From an uncultured beta proteobacterium (GTDB lineage: Bacteria; Pseudomonadota; Gammaproteobacteria; Burkholderiales; Burkholderiaceae_C): a stretch of DNA of 47,956 nucleotides. Made by a program: the position numbers and the translations under genes. The notes beneath the pieces were generated by a model, which saw only the letters and a program-made list of their open reading frames with translations, ran no database searches and was not told the DNA's origin. The stretch covers positions 1-47,956 of the forward strand of contig CAIQBN010000126.1 of assembly GCA_903870065.1 (NCBI GenBank). Reading direction: 5' to 3'. Below, piece by piece: positions 25,063-34,878 of the stretch (position 1 is the first letter of the stretch; every line of letters begins with the position of its first letter).

Positions 25063-25098
25063 GAAGCAACGCAGTGGAAGCATCTCTAGCGTTGCTTC
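25063..25098 (+). promoter_or_regulatory. Leader hairpin upstream of the membrane pyrophosphatase gene
   Basis: GAAGCAACGC (25063-25072) and GCGTTGCTTC (25089-25098) are perfect ten-base arms with a 16-base loop, ending 33 bases before the start codon. The position suggests a leader structure or an operator in the ppa-hppA divergent region. It does not match a riboswitch class that I recognise. Confidence 0.5.
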
Positions 25099-25131
25099 TT
25101 CCTTCGCGAAACAACAGTAGAGGAGATACTT

Positions 25132-27201
25132 ATGACGGGCAACTCAGCGCTCTATCTAGCGCTTATTTGCGGCTTCATTGCCGTAGCTTACGGTTTTTGG
25201 GCACGCAGTTGGATTCTTTCACAGGATGCAGGAAATGCGCGCATGCAAGAAATTGCTGCTGCCATTCAAACCGGTGCTGCAGCCTATCTGGCTCGGCAAT
25301 ACAAAACCATTTCCATCGTAGGTGTGGTTTTGGCAGTCCTGATTGGCGTTTTTCTCGACAGCATGAGTGCTGTTGGCTTTGTCGTTGGCGCAGTACTTTC
25401 GGGCGCTTGCGGCTTCATCGGAATGAATGTCTCGGTGCGTGCAAATGTCCGCACTGCACAGGCCGCAACCAAGGGTATTGGCCCAGCGCTGGACGTTGCT
25501 TTCCGTGGCGGTGCGATAACCGGAATGCTGGTAGTCGGACTGGGATTACTGGGAGTTACTGGTTTTTACTGGTTCTTGGTCGGAAATGGAAACCTCACTC
25601 CTGACAAGAATCTGGCACAAATGCTCAACCCGTTGATCGGTTTCGCCTTTGGCTCCTCGCTTATTTCGATTTTTGCTCGCTTGGGTGGCGGTATCTTTAC
25701 CAAAGGGGCCGACGTAGGCGCTGACTTGGTGGGCAAAGTCGAAGCCGGCATTCCAGAAGACGACCCCCGCAATCCAGCAGTTATTGCTGACAATGTGGGC
25801 GACAACGTGGGCGATTGCGCAGGTATGGCCGCTGACTTGTTTGAAACATACGCTGTCACCCTGATTGCCACCATGGTTCTAGGCGCGCTGCTTGCGACTG
25901 GCGCTGGCACCGCGGCCGTCGTGTATCCGCTCGCGTTAGGCGCCGTATCCATTGTTGCGTCGATCATCGGGTGCTTCTTCGTGAAAGCGTCGCCAGGCAT
26001 GACCAACGTGATGCCGGCACTCTATAAAGGCTTAGCAGTCGCCGGAGTTTTGTCGCTGGTTGCGTTTTTCTTTGTGACCCAATGGCTCATCCCTGACAAC
26101 GCCATCACGGCCACAGGTAGCCAGATGAAATTATTCGGAGCATGTGCCGTTGGACTGATTCTGACTGCTGCCTTGGTATGGATCACCGAGTACTACACAG
26201 GCACCCAATATCGTCCGGTTCAACACATTGCCGAAGCTTCCACCACGGGTCACGGAACAAACATTATTGCTGGCCTGGGTGTATCGATGCGTTCTACCGC
26301 CTGGCCAGTGATGTTCGTTTGTGTCGCGATTTATACCGCATATGCCTTGGCCGGGCTGTATGGCATAGCCATCGCCGCCACCTCCATGCTAAGCATGGCA
26401 GGCATTGTGGTTGCACTTGACGCCTACGGACCGATCACTGACAACGCAGGCGGTATAGCCGAAATGTCCGAGATGCCCAAGAGTGTGCGTGACATCACCG
26501 ATCCGCTGGATGCAGTTGGTAACACGACCAAAGCCGTGACCAAGGGGTACGCAATTGGTTCGGCGGGCTTGGCTGCCTTGGTCTTGTTCGCTGATTACAC
26601 CCACAAGCTTGACGCCTACGGCAAACACATCACCTTTGACCTCAGCAATCCCATGGTCATCATTGGCCTGTTCATCGGCGGGCTGATTCCCTACCTGTTT
26701 GGCGCCATGGCTATGGAAGCGGTCGGTCGCGCAGCAGGTTCTGTTGTGGTCGAGGTTCGCCGTCAGTTCCGCGAAATCAAGGGCATCATGGAAGGCACTG
26801 CCAAGCCAGAATACGGTAAAGCGGTTGATATGCTGACTACGGCCGCCATCAAAGAAATGATGATTCCGTCACTGCTGCCCGTTGTTGTGCCGATTTTGGT
26901 CGGGTTGGTGCTAGGCCCGGCTGCCTTAGGTGGATTGCTGATGGGTACCATCGTCACCGGTCTGTTTGTTGCAATTTCAATGTGCACTGGCGGTGGCGCT
27001 TGGGACAACGCAAAAAAATACATCGAGGACGGTCACTTTGGAGGCAAAGGCTCCGAAACACACAAGGCTGCAGTAACGGGTGACACAGTTGGCGACCCCT
27101 ACAAAGACACTGCTGGTCCGGCGGTCAATCCACTGATCAAAATCATCAACATTGTTGCTCTTCTGATCGTACCGGTGATGATGAAAATCCACGGTGGGTG
27201 A
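25132..27201 (+). CDS. hppA: Membrane-bound proton-pumping pyrophosphatase, K+-independent type
   Basis: A 689-residue integral membrane protein with about 16 helices that couples pyrophosphate hydrolysis to proton export. The catalytic loops are [41 protein letters not shown] and the C-terminal [17 protein letters not shown]. The segment [10 protein letters not shown] has lysine (K467) at the position that separates subclasses: alanine is seen in K+-dependent and lysine in K+-independent enzymes. The start has AGAGGAGA upstream. Such enzymes are common in bacteria that switch to low-energy anaerobic or phototrophic growth. Sodium-pumping members are normally K+-dependent, so proton pumping is expected. 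Confidence 0.96.
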   Translation: MTGNSALYLALICGFIAVAYGFWARSWILSQDAGNARMQEIAAAIQTGAAAYLARQYKTISIVGVVLAVLIGVFLDSMSAVGFVVGAVLSGACGFIGMNVSVRANVRTAQAATKGIGPALDVAFRGGAITGMLVVGLGLLGVTGFYWFLVGNGNLTPDKNLAQMLNPLIGFAFGSSLISIFARLGGGIFTKGADVGADLVGKVEAGIPEDDPRNPAVIADNVGDNVGDCAGMAADLFETYAVTLIATMVLGALLATGAGTAAVVYPLALGAVSIVASIIGCFFVKASPGMTNVMPALYKGLAVAGVLSLVAFFFVTQWLIPDNAITATGSQMKLFGACAVGLILTAALVWITEYYTGTQYRPVQHIAEASTTGHGTNIIAGLGVSMRSTAWPVMFVCVAIYTAYALAGLYGIAIAATSMLSMAGIVVALDAYGPITDNAGGIAEMSEMPKSVRDITDPLDAVGNTTKAVTKGYAIGSAGLAALVLFADYTHKLDAYGKHITFDLSNPMVIIGLFIGGLIPYLFGAMAMEAVGRAAGSVVVEVRRQFREIKGIMEGTAKPEYGKAVDMLTTAAIKEMMIPSLLPVVVPILVGLVLGPAALGGLLMGTIVTGLFVAISMCTGGGAWDNAKKYIEDGHFGGKGSETHKAAVTGDTVGDPYKDTAGPAVNPLIKIINIVALLIVPVMMKIHGG

Positions 27202-27221
27202 CATTGTTCGTGTGCATGCAT

Positions 27222-27246
27222 AAAACCCGCGCAAGCGGGTTTTTTT
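27222..27246 (+). terminator. Rho-independent terminator after hppA
   Basis: AAACCCGC (27223-27230), loop GCAA, then GCGGGTTT (27235-27242) with a run of T to 27246. It starts 20 bases after the hppA stop codon and separates it from moaA. Confidence 0.92.
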
Positions 27247-27294
27247 ACGCGCGCCGGATCACCACAAATTCACGAACCATAGACAATAGCTCAC

Positions 27295-28449
27295 ATGTCT
27301 GAACGATTTGCCCCCCCCGTCATTCCACTGGTCGATTTGCGGCACACAACAATGCCGCCGCCTGAGCCCGGAGACGGCGCTGAGCTTGCTCCCAAAGGAC
27401 TTCCAATCGACACTCTGGGACGCAATTTGCGAGATTTGCGCATCAGCGTGACAGATCGTTGCAATTTTCGATGCAGCTACTGCATGCCCAAAGAAATATT
27501 TGACAAGGACCATACCTACCTGCCACATACTTCGTTGTTATCTTTTGAAGAAATCGTGCGCATCGCCCGACAGTTTGTAAACCTTGGTGTTCAAAAAATC
27601 AGATTGACAGGTGGCGAGCCATTGCTGAGAAAGAACCTCGAGCGTCTGGTTGAACAGTTGTCAAAGTTACGGACCATGGATGGATCGCCGCTGGATCTCA
27701 CGTTGACAACTAATGGCGCATTGCTTGCAAAGAAGGCCAAGGCTTTGCAGGCCGCGGGTTTGCATCGAGTCACCGTTAGTCTGGACGGATTGGACGATAC
27801 CGTCTTTCGACGCATGAATGACGTTGACTTTCCGGTGGCAGCCGTGTTGGATGGCATTTACGCCGCGCAGGAGGCAGGTCTCGGGCCGATCAAGGTCAAC
27901 ATGGTTGTCAAGCGTGGGACCAACGACCAGGAGATTCTTCCTATGGCACGTCACTTCAAAGGACGCGGAATCGTGCTGCGTTTCATTGAGTATATGGATG
28001 TAGGTGTTACCAACGGCTGGCGAATGGACGATGTCATGCCGTCCGAAGAAGTGATAAAACGGATCGCGTCGGAATTGCCACTTGTATCGCTAGAACCTAC
28101 AAGTTCCGGTGAAACCGCACAGCGTTGGGGATTCGCTGACGAGTCCGGCGCCCACGATATTTCGGCCGGTGAGATCGGCGTCATTAGCAGTGTTACCAAA
28201 GCGTTTTGCGGTGACTGTAATCGCGCACGCCTCACAACTGAAGGGCAGTTGTATTTATGCCTTTTCGCAAACAGGGGATACGACCTTCGCAGCTTGTTGC
28301 GGGGAAACGTGACCGATGAAGAAATGGCCTTGGCTATTGGCAACATCTGGCGCCAACGCACGGACCGTTACTCGGAACTACGCTCCACCATCACACCGGA
28401 CAAACGGGCTGGTGCGCGTCGAGTTGAAATGAGTTATATCGGCGGTTGA
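27295..28449 (+). CDS. moaA: GTP 3',8-cyclase of molybdenum cofactor synthesis
   Basis: A 384-residue radical-SAM enzyme that converts GTP to the first intermediate of molybdopterin. The SAM-binding cluster motif CNFRCSYC is at Cys56, Cys60 and Cys63. The second cluster is the C-terminal [22 protein letters not shown]. The chain ends in the conserved Gly-Gly. An N-terminal extension of about 40 residues precedes the domain, longer than in E. coli. It stands without other moa genes here. Its stop codon is 12 bases from the convergent RND gene end. Confidence 0.96.
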   Translation: MSERFAPPVIPLVDLRHTTMPPPEPGDGAELAPKGLPIDTLGRNLRDLRISVTDRCNFRCSYCMPKEIFDKDHTYLPHTSLLSFEEIVRIARQFVNLGVQKIRLTGGEPLLRKNLERLVEQLSKLRTMDGSPLDLTLTTNGALLAKKAKALQAAGLHRVTVSLDGLDDTVFRRMNDVDFPVAAVLDGIYAAQEAGLGPIKVNMVVKRGTNDQEILPMARHFKGRGIVLRFIEYMDVGVTNGWRMDDVMPSEEVIKRIASELPLVSLEPTSSGETAQRWGFADESGAHDISAGEIGVISSVTKAFCGDCNRARLTTEGQLYLCLFANRGYDLRSLLRGNVTDEEMALAIGNIWRQRTDRYSELRSTITPDKRAGARRVEMSYIGG

Positions 28450-28461
28450 TTCTGTCCCATT

Positions 28462-31400
28462 TCAGAGATCTTCTGATTCCGCTGTTGTGACCGGTCCGCG
28501 TCCGCTAAATCGTTCCAATGCAACGTAAATAACCGGCGTAATGTAGAGCGTGACCGCTTGGGAAAACAACAAGCCACCTACAACTGCAAGCCCTAGCGGT
28601 TGCCGCAATTCAGAACCAGCCCCAACTCCTATTGCGATCGGGAGCGCGCCCATCAGAGCTGCCAGCGTCGTCATCATAATGGGGCGAAACCGCAAGATGC
28701 AAGCCTCCCGGATGGCCTGTTGAGGTGCCATACCGTGATGCCGTTGCGCATCGAGCGCAAAGTCGATCATCATGATGGCATTTTTCTTAACAATTCCTAT
28801 CAGCAGCAAAATGCCAATGGTGGCAATCACGGTCAAATCCTGACCAAACAACATCAAAGTGGCCAGCGCGCCCACTGCAGCCGAAGGCAAGCCAGCGAGA
28901 ATGGTCAACGGATGAATATAGCTCTCGTACAACACACCGAGCAGAACATAAATCACTAGCAAAGCGGAAACAATCAGCACAGCCTGTTTGCCCTGAGAGT
29001 TCTTGAAAACAGCCGCTTCACCGCCATAACTTGTGATGATTGACGCAGGTAAATTGATCGCGTCCCGTGCCCTGTCAATACGCGCAGTAGCTTCGCCCAG
29101 AGCAGCCCCTGGAGCCAAATTAAACGAAACCGTAACGGCCTGCAATTGCCCTACATGGTTGATTGACGTAGGGCCAACGCCGCGCTCAATGCGTGTAAAT
29201 GCAACCAATGGCACAAGAGCACCTGTCGATGAGCGCACATAAATGCCATTGATCGCGCCCTCATCGAGTTTTGCCTCAGGCGCCACTTCCAAGATGACCT
29301 GATAGCTGTCAGTTGGCAAATAAATGGTTGAAACCTGGCGCTCACCAAATGCGCCAAACAATGCGGTGCGAATGGCATCAATGGACACTCCGAGGGCATT
29401 TGCACGGTCACGATCGATATTAAGTTGGGCTTGCAATCCGCGCAACTGTGCATCACTGGTTACATCACGAAAAAGTGGGTCGCCTCGCAACTTTTCCTGA
29501 AGTTTGCCGGCCCAATCATGTAATTCGTCCGCTCGCACACTTTGCAAAATATATTGAAACTGTGCCTTGCTCTGCCGGCCGCCCAGCTGCAAATTTTGTA
29601 TCGGTCGCATGAACACATTGATGCCGGTGACATCACGCAGTTTTTTGCGCAGCCCCTCTACGACTTGTTTCATAGGCAGGCGCTGGTCACGGGGTTTAAG
29701 CGTGATAAACATTCGCCCGGAGTTCTGTGCTCCCCCACCGCCATTAAACGAACTTACCGCAAAAACGTTCGGGTCAGTGCGAATGGCCGCAGCTGCACGC
29801 TCCTGCAATCTGACCATCTCAGGAAACGATGTATCTTCAGCCGCTTCAGTGGTGGCGGTGATTTGGCCGATGTCTTCTTCCGGAAAGAACCCCTTGGGTA
29901 TGACGTTAAAAAGCCAGCCCGTCAACACGAAAGTCACCAATGCAACAGTCAGGACGACTTTGCGATGGCCAAGTGCAAGGTCCAGCGATCTTGAATAGAG
30001 ACCCAGCGTGACAGTAAATCCACGCTCAAAAAAATTGATAATGAAACCATGCTTCTTTCCGTGCTCCTCCTGCCGCAAAAAGCGGCTTGCCAGCATAGGC
30101 ACCAGGGTCAAAGAAACAAAGGCCGAGACAACAATCGACAATCCGACGACGACGGCAAACTCATGAAAGAGAAGACCGATCACACCCGGCATAAAGAAGA
30201 TAGGAATAAAAACCGCTATCAGCGATGTCGAGATTGAGATAATCGTAAAGCCCACCTCGCGAGAACCTCGCAAAGCCGCATTGAATGGATCCTCGCCATT
30301 TTCAACATGGCGCATGATGTTTTCGAGCATGACGATAGCGTCATCAACGACTAGCCCCACTGCAAGCGTCAAGCCAAGAAGGGATATATTGTCCAGGCTG
30401 TACTTCATGCCCCACAGCAACGCGACTGCACCAATCAGAGATACCGGCAGTGACAGCGTCGGGATGGCCGTGGCGACAAAACGGCGCAAGAAAAGAAAAA
30501 TTACCATCACCACCAGTGCAATGGTGCCCATCAATGTCAATGTCACATCATGAAGCGCCTCACGCACGGAGACTGAACGATCATTTACTGAAGTCATATT
30601 GACCGACTGGGGCATTTGCTCCTTCAGCCGGGGCAGCGCCGCCTTAACGGCATCCACCACCCGCACTGTATTGGCCCCCGGTTGACGCAAAATGGCGAGC
30701 GTAATTGAAGCCTCTCCATTCAAATTGGCGTAAGACCGAACTGACTCGATGCTGTCTTCAACCGTCGCCACGTCTCTCAAGCGCACCGGTACACCGTTGC
30801 GATTGGCAATAATCAAGTCAGCAAACTCCAACGCATTTCGCAGTTGCTTGTTCGCCTGCAACACCAGCATTTGCTTTGGTCCTTCCAAAGTACCAACCGG
30901 TGTGTTTACGTTCGATGCGCGCAGTGCGGCCGAAAGTTCGTCGAGTCCGATATTACGCGCGGCCAGTGCTTCGGGCAAAACGCGAACACGAACCGCAAAG
31001 CGCTTGGAGCCAAAAATATTGACTTGTGCGACTCCATCCAGGGTTGACAACGTGGGGGAAATCAAATGTTCGGCGTAATCCTGCAGGTCCGATAAAGGCA
31101 TGGACGGCGATGTCAATGCCACCAGAAGGATTGGCGCATCGGCAGGATTGACCTTCCGATACGCCGGCAACTGTGTCATGTCCTGCGGCAGCGCCCGCTG
31201 CGCCCTCAATAGTGCAGCCTGAACATCGAGCGCCGCCCCATCAATATTGCGCCCTTCCTCAAATTCCAACGTCAGCGACGTACTTCCCAAGGTACTGGTC
31301 GAACTGATAACTGACAGACCGGGAATAGTCTGAAACTGCTTTTCGAGCGGCAACGCGACCGACGTTGCCATTGTTTCTGGACTCGCTCCCGGCAAACCCG

Positions 31401-31545
31401 CGAACACATTGATGACCGGCGTATCGTAGCTCGGCAAGGCAGCCACAGGTATGCTACGGTAGCCGATCACCCCTGCCATCACGATCGCCAGATTCAGCAA
31501 CACCGTCATCACGGGACGGCGAATGAAGAGTTCCGAGAGATTCAT
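28462..31545 (-). CDS. RND multidrug efflux permease, MdtB/MdtC-like
   Basis: A 1027-residue inner-membrane transporter of the hydrophobe/amphiphile RND family. It begins NLSELFIRRPVMTVLLNLAIVMAG and has two large periplasmic loops, the proton-relay helix LGLTLAVGLVVDDAIVMLENI and the paired region GILLLIGIVKKNAIMMIDFAL. The sequence IPVAALPSYDTPVINVFAGLPGASPETMATSVALPLE is closer to the MdtB/MdtC group than to AcrB. It would form a tripartite pump with the adaptor encoded upstream, whose stop overlaps its start by four bases (ATGA). No outer-membrane channel gene is present, so it probably borrows a TolC-type protein. The substrate is unknown. Confidence 0.93.
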   Translation of the reverse strand: MNLSELFIRRPVMTVLLNLAIVMAGVIGYRSIPVAALPSYDTPVINVFAGLPGASPETMATSVALPLEKQFQTIPGLSVISSTSTLGSTSLTLEFEEGRNIDGAALDVQAALLRAQRALPQDMTQLPAYRKVNPADAPILLVALTSPSMPLSDLQDYAEHLISPTLSTLDGVAQVNIFGSKRFAVRVRVLPEALAARNIGLDELSAALRASNVNTPVGTLEGPKQMLVLQANKQLRNALEFADLIIANRNGVPVRLRDVATVEDSIESVRSYANLNGEASITLAILRQPGANTVRVVDAVKAALPRLKEQMPQSVNMTSVNDRSVSVREALHDVTLTLMGTIALVVMVIFLFLRRFVATAIPTLSLPVSLIGAVALLWGMKYSLDNISLLGLTLAVGLVVDDAIVMLENIMRHVENGEDPFNAALRGSREVGFTIISISTSLIAVFIPIFFMPGVIGLLFHEFAVVVGLSIVVSAFVSLTLVPMLASRFLRQEEHGKKHGFIINFFERGFTVTLGLYSRSLDLALGHRKVVLTVALVTFVLTGWLFNVIPKGFFPEEDIGQITATTEAAEDTSFPEMVRLQERAAAAIRTDPNVFAVSSFNGGGGAQNSGRMFITLKPRDQRLPMKQVVEGLRKKLRDVTGINVFMRPIQNLQLGGRQSKAQFQYILQSVRADELHDWAGKLQEKLRGDPLFRDVTSDAQLRGLQAQLNIDRDRANALGVSIDAIRTALFGAFGERQVSTIYLPTDSYQVILEVAPEAKLDEGAINGIYVRSSTGALVPLVAFTRIERGVGPTSINHVGQLQAVTVSFNLAPGAALGEATARIDRARDAINLPASIITSYGGEAAVFKNSQGKQAVLIVSALLVIYVLLGVLYESYIHPLTILAGLPSAAVGALATLMLFGQDLTVIATIGILLLIGIVKKNAIMMIDFALDAQRHHGMAPQQAIREACILRFRPIMMTTLAALMGALPIAIGVGAGSELRQPLGLAVVGGLLFSQAVTLYITPVIYVALERFSGRGPVTTAESEDL

Positions 31546-32765
31546 GATGCAGCTGAACTAGAGACTGCAGGCGCGGGTGACTTGGTTGGCACCGCTGGAC
31601 CCGCCTTACGCACAAGAAGTGGCGTCTCAGGGCGCAAATTTTGCCGCCCCTCCACCACGACTTGGTCGCCCGCATTGATGCCCGACACTGCCGACTCATC
31701 CCCTTGTGCCGCGATCAACTTGACTGGGCGTAGTGCTGCCTTGCCGTTTTCTGCCAAGTAGACAATTGCGCCTTTGCTGCTTTGGATGATGGCAGTGGTT
31801 GGAATTACCACCGTATCCGTGAGCGTACGGGAAACCATAGATGTCTTGACAAATCCACCCGGCCACAATTTGAAATCAGCATTATTGAACCGGGCCTTGA
31901 CCTTGATCGTTCCGGTCGCTGCGTCCACTGTGTTGTCGACAAACTGCAGATTGCCAACGATACCTTGATTGGACTCTGGCAGCGTGGCATTAACGGTCAC
32001 GCGACCCGACTTCACGCCCTCCAGCACGGTATCCAAATTGCGTTGCGGAAGGTTAAAAGTAATATTGACTGGGTCCAACTGGGTGATTGTCACGAGTGCT
32101 GTTTGGTTTGCTTGGACCGCTGTGCCTGGAAAGACGCCTACGGCACCCAAACGCCCGGCCCCGGGCGCACGTATCGTGTGATAAGAAAGTCCGAGTTGCG
32201 CAGCATCCAGCGCAGCCCGGTCAGCGACCAAGTTAGCCAACTGCGCCTCCACTTGGGATTGGGTCGAGTCCAATGAACCTTGTGAAACAAAACCCTTAGC
32301 CAGCAGATCGCGACCGCGCGCCAGCTGCCGCTGCACATCCGCCAAGACCGCTTCATCCTTGGCTATCTGCGCTCTAACCTTCGCGACATTGGCTTCGTCG
32401 GGACGTGGGTCCAATGTGAACAGCAATTCACCCGCTCTTACGAATTGCCCTTCCTTGATGTGAACCTTTGTCACCACACTGCTGATCTGGGGCCTGACCT
32501 CGACACTGGACACTGCGGTAACGGTACCGATCGCGTCAATCGTGATGTCGAAATCACGCTTCTTCGCGGTCGTGACGGTTACCGAAATCGGACCTCCGGG
32601 ACCACGTGCGGCGCTGGCAGGTGGGCTAATAGCAGGAGCAGCGGTCGAAGGCATACTGGCAGCGGCAGACGGCGCAGCGTCGGTCGGATTGCCACAGCCG
32701 GTCAATAACAAAGAAGCCGTAGCTATTATTGGCAGGCATAACAGATAAACAGATTTAATTTTCAT
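31542..32765 (-). CDS. RND efflux periplasmic adaptor lipoprotein (membrane fusion protein)
   Basis: A 407-residue protein with a lipobox LLTGC (Cys24) and a Pro/Ala-rich linker. It shows the lipoyl half VSSVEVRPQISSVVTKVHIKEGQFVRAGELLFTLDPRP, an alpha-hairpin (about 120-190), and the beta-barrel part TALVTITQLDPVNITFNLPQ. These are features of MdtA/AcrA-type adaptors that bridge the RND permease and the outer-membrane channel. ATG 32765 gives the signal peptide. The stop and the permease start share ATGA, so they are one operon. The gap to rnhA is 107 bases with no regulator gene. Confidence 0.92.
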   Translation of the reverse strand: MKIKSVYLLCLPIIATASLLLTGCGNPTDAAPSAAASMPSTAAPAISPPASAARGPGGPISVTVTTAKKRDFDITIDAIGTVTAVSSVEVRPQISSVVTKVHIKEGQFVRAGELLFTLDPRPDEANVAKVRAQIAKDEAVLADVQRQLARGRDLLAKGFVSQGSLDSTQSQVEAQLANLVADRAALDAAQLGLSYHTIRAPGAGRLGAVGVFPGTAVQANQTALVTITQLDPVNITFNLPQRNLDTVLEGVKSGRVTVNATLPESNQGIVGNLQFVDNTVDAATGTIKVKARFNNADFKLWPGGFVKTSMVSRTLTDTVVIPTTAIIQSSKGAIVYLAENGKAALRPVKLIAAQGDESAVSGINAGDQVVVEGRQNLRPETPLLVRKAGPAVPTKSPAPAVSSSAAS

Positions 32766-32872
32766 AGGGAAGGCGATTATCAAGGTCACACCCGTGCAAT
32801 CGATAAAGCGGATGCCAACTTTGCACAACTTTAAACCAGTGCAAACAATGGGGTATTGGCGCTGGCAAAACC

Positions 32873-33322
32873 CTAACGCTGCAACACAGCTTCCACGCCG
32901 AGGTTTGCGAGCGCATCGGCTCGCTCATTACCAGGGTCGCCCGCATGGCCTTTAACCCAACACCATTGAATTCGATGACCCCTTTGAGACACTAGCAAAT
33001 CGAGTTGCTGCCATAAATCAACATTCTTAACCGGCTGTTTTGCCGCCGTCTTCCAGTCCTTCGCTTTCCAGCCGGCAAGCCATTCGGTGATACCTTTTAA
33101 TACATACTGGCTATCCAGATGCAAGGTAACAGTGCAGGGGCGCTTGAGCGCACCCAATGCCTGAATCACTGCTGTCATCTCCATCCGATTGTTGGTTGTA
33201 CCCAGTTCGCCGCCAAACATTTCCTTCTCAGTGCCATCGGGTGAGCGCAGCAACGCCCCCCATCCACCGGGTCCCGGATTTCCTTTGCAGGCCCCGTCTG
33301 TATAAATCACCACTGCGTTCAA
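32873..33322 (-). CDS. rnhA: Ribonuclease HI
   Basis: A 149-residue enzyme that cuts RNA in RNA-DNA hybrids. The start [16 protein letters not shown] carries the first catalytic aspartate (Asp9); NNRMEMTA gives Glu48, LDSQYV Asp70, and [14 protein letters not shown] the His and last Asp. All active-site residues are present. The start codon is TTG, with AGGGAG upstream at good spacing and no suitable ATG. It follows the methyltransferase gene by 19 bases on the same strand, the arrangement familiar near gloB in gammaproteobacteria. Confidence 0.96.
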   Translation of the reverse strand: MNAVVIYTDGACKGNPGPGGWGALLRSPDGTEKEMFGGELGTTNNRMEMTAVIQALGALKRPCTVTLHLDSQYVLKGITEWLAGWKAKDWKTAAKQPVKNVDLWQQLDLLVSQRGHRIQWCWVKGHAGDPGNERADALANLGVEAVLQR

Positions 33323-33341
33323 ACGAATGTCTCCCTACTCA

Positions 33342-34109
33342 TCAATCATGTGATCGGTTGGCAACAGACACCGGATTGCGAGCTGCACTTGGACCGGTCT
33401 TCCAGGCGGGTCCCAATAACCGTACGGCACGCACGCGCTTAACCGCAACCAAGAAATAAGCTGCCCCAAAAATTGACCACCATCTGGATCCCGCCTTATC
33501 CATCCATTCGAAGCGCTGCAACCATCTGCTACTGGTTACGCCGGGCCTATAACAACCAAACTCGCCCACCTCAACCTCAAAGCCGAGCAATCGAAGCCAG
33601 TCGCGCAAACGCCAATATCCAATGAATTCACCACCATCGGGCAACAGCAACTGGCCAAAACCCATTTTTCGATATAGATGCCCTCGGCGTTGCTGCAACC
33701 CCCACAAACTCGCTGGATTGAGGCCGCAGATCACAACCTTACCCTCAGGTACCAAAACACGCTCCACCTCGCGCAGGGTCGCATGCGGATCTGCACTAAA
33801 TTCCAGGGTATGTGGCAATACCACCAGATCCAGACTGTTTGGCGGAAACGGGAGTGCGGAAAAACTGCAAAGTAATGCCGGTCTTACAAGTTCACTTTCA
33901 GCGCCCACCGGTATTTCTTCAGTGGCCAGCCAATGGTGAGGCATGCGATTGGCCTTCAATCCATCCAATTGGGGAACGCCCAATTGCAGCGCGTGGTAAC
34001 CAAAGATATCAACCACCGCAGAATCCACGCGCGCGCGCTCCCACTCCAGCAGGTAACGCCCTGCGGGTGTTTCAAGCCATTCGTGCAAACCTATAATTTG
34101 ATCGCTCAT
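33342..34109 (-). CDS. SAM-dependent methyltransferase, YafS-like
   Basis: A 255-residue class I methyltransferase of the Methyltransf_11 type. The N-terminus has LHEWLETPAGRYLLEWERARVDSAVVDIFGYHALQLG, which is characteristic of the YafS-like group encoded between gloB and rnhA. FPPNSLDLVVLPHTLEFSADPHATLREVERVLVPEGKVVICGLNP covers the SAM-fold motifs IV and post-I. The substrate is unknown. ATG 34109 is chosen from the conserved start SDQIIGLHEWL; it overlaps the start codon of divergent gloB (shared CATG). Its promoter must therefore lie inside gloB. Confidence 0.85.
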   Translation of the reverse strand: MSDQIIGLHEWLETPAGRYLLEWERARVDSAVVDIFGYHALQLGVPQLDGLKANRMPHHWLATEEIPVGAESELVRPALLCSFSALPFPPNSLDLVVLPHTLEFSADPHATLREVERVLVPEGKVVICGLNPASLWGLQQRRGHLYRKMGFGQLLLPDGGEFIGYWRLRDWLRLLGFEVEVGEFGCYRPGVTSSRWLQRFEWMDKAGSRWWSIFGAAYFLVAVKRVRAVRLLGPAWKTGPSAARNPVSVANRSHD

Positions 34110-34878
34110 GAAGTTAATACCGCTGCCCGCATTTGCTGACAACTACATCTGGATGCTCCACGATGGAAAAAATGCCCTGGTAGTGGACCCGGGAGAAGCG
34201 CAACCCGTTTTCGACGCGCTGCAAATGGAGGGTTTGCAACTGCAGGGTATTTTAGTCACGCACCACCATGCCGACCACACCGAAGGGATTGACGCTTTGC
34301 GTGAGGCAAGCGGCGCGCCAGTATTTGGTCCTGCGAGGGAGAGCATGCCAGAACCCATCAACCGCATGGTCAATGGGGATTGCGTGCGTATACTGAATTT
34401 GAATTTCAATGTCCTTGATGTCCCGGGCCACACTGCGGGGCACATTGCCTTCTATTGCCCGACAGCTGAGGGCAATCCAATCCTTTTTTGTGGTGATACG
34501 CTGTTTAGCGCAGGTTGCGGCAGGCTGTTTGAAGGCACTGCATCGCAAATGCAGACATCACTGCAACTTCTCGCGCAACTACCAGGATCAACCCGCGTGT
34601 GCTGTGCCCACGAATACACTATGGCGAACTTACAATTTGCAATGGAAGTTGAACCCGACAACGACCGACTTATCAGCTACCACCGAGATTGTCAGGAACT
34701 GCGCATGCGGGGACTCCCCACTCTGCCTTCAAACATCGCGTTAGAGCGACAAATCAATCCTTTCTTGCGACTTGAGAAAACGTCGATTGTTCAATCCATT
34801 GGCCGTTTTGATCCAACGGGCTGCCTACAAAACGGAGCATTTGCAACATTGCGTCAATGGAAAAACCAATACCGATGA
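34108..34878 (+). CDS. gloB: Hydroxyacylglutathione hydrolase (glyoxalase II)
   Basis: A 256-residue metallo-beta-lactamase-fold enzyme that hydrolyses S-lactoylglutathione in methylglyoxal detoxification. The metal motif THHHADHTEG (His52, His54, Asp56, His57) is intact, with VPGHTAGHIAFY, FCGDTLFSAGCGRLFEG and CAHEYTMANLQFA supplying further ligands. The start codon overlaps that of the divergent methyltransferase gene, and the stop codon overlaps the start of mltD (ATGA). Confidence 0.96.
   Translation: MKLIPLPAFADNYIWMLHDGKNALVVDPGEAQPVFDALQMEGLQLQGILVTHHHADHTEGIDALREASGAPVFGPARESMPEPINRMVNGDCVRILNLNFNVLDVPGHTAGHIAFYCPTAEGNPILFCGDTLFSAGCGRLFEGTASQMQTSLQLLAQLPGSTRVCCAHEYTMANLQFAMEVEPDNDRLISYHRDCQELRMRGLPTLPSNIALERQINPFLRLEKTSIVQSIGRFDPTGCLQNGAFATLRQWKNQYR

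Noticed and set aside
24921-25604. A long open frame overlapping the start of the membrane pyrophosphatase gene.
   Set aside because: Its product has no family features, while the other frame encodes a full and highly conserved pyrophosphatase. It is a shadow frame.
29542-29998. Two overlapping open frames antisense to the RND permease gene.
   Set aside because: The permease is continuous and conserved on the other strand, and the antisense products show no known motif.
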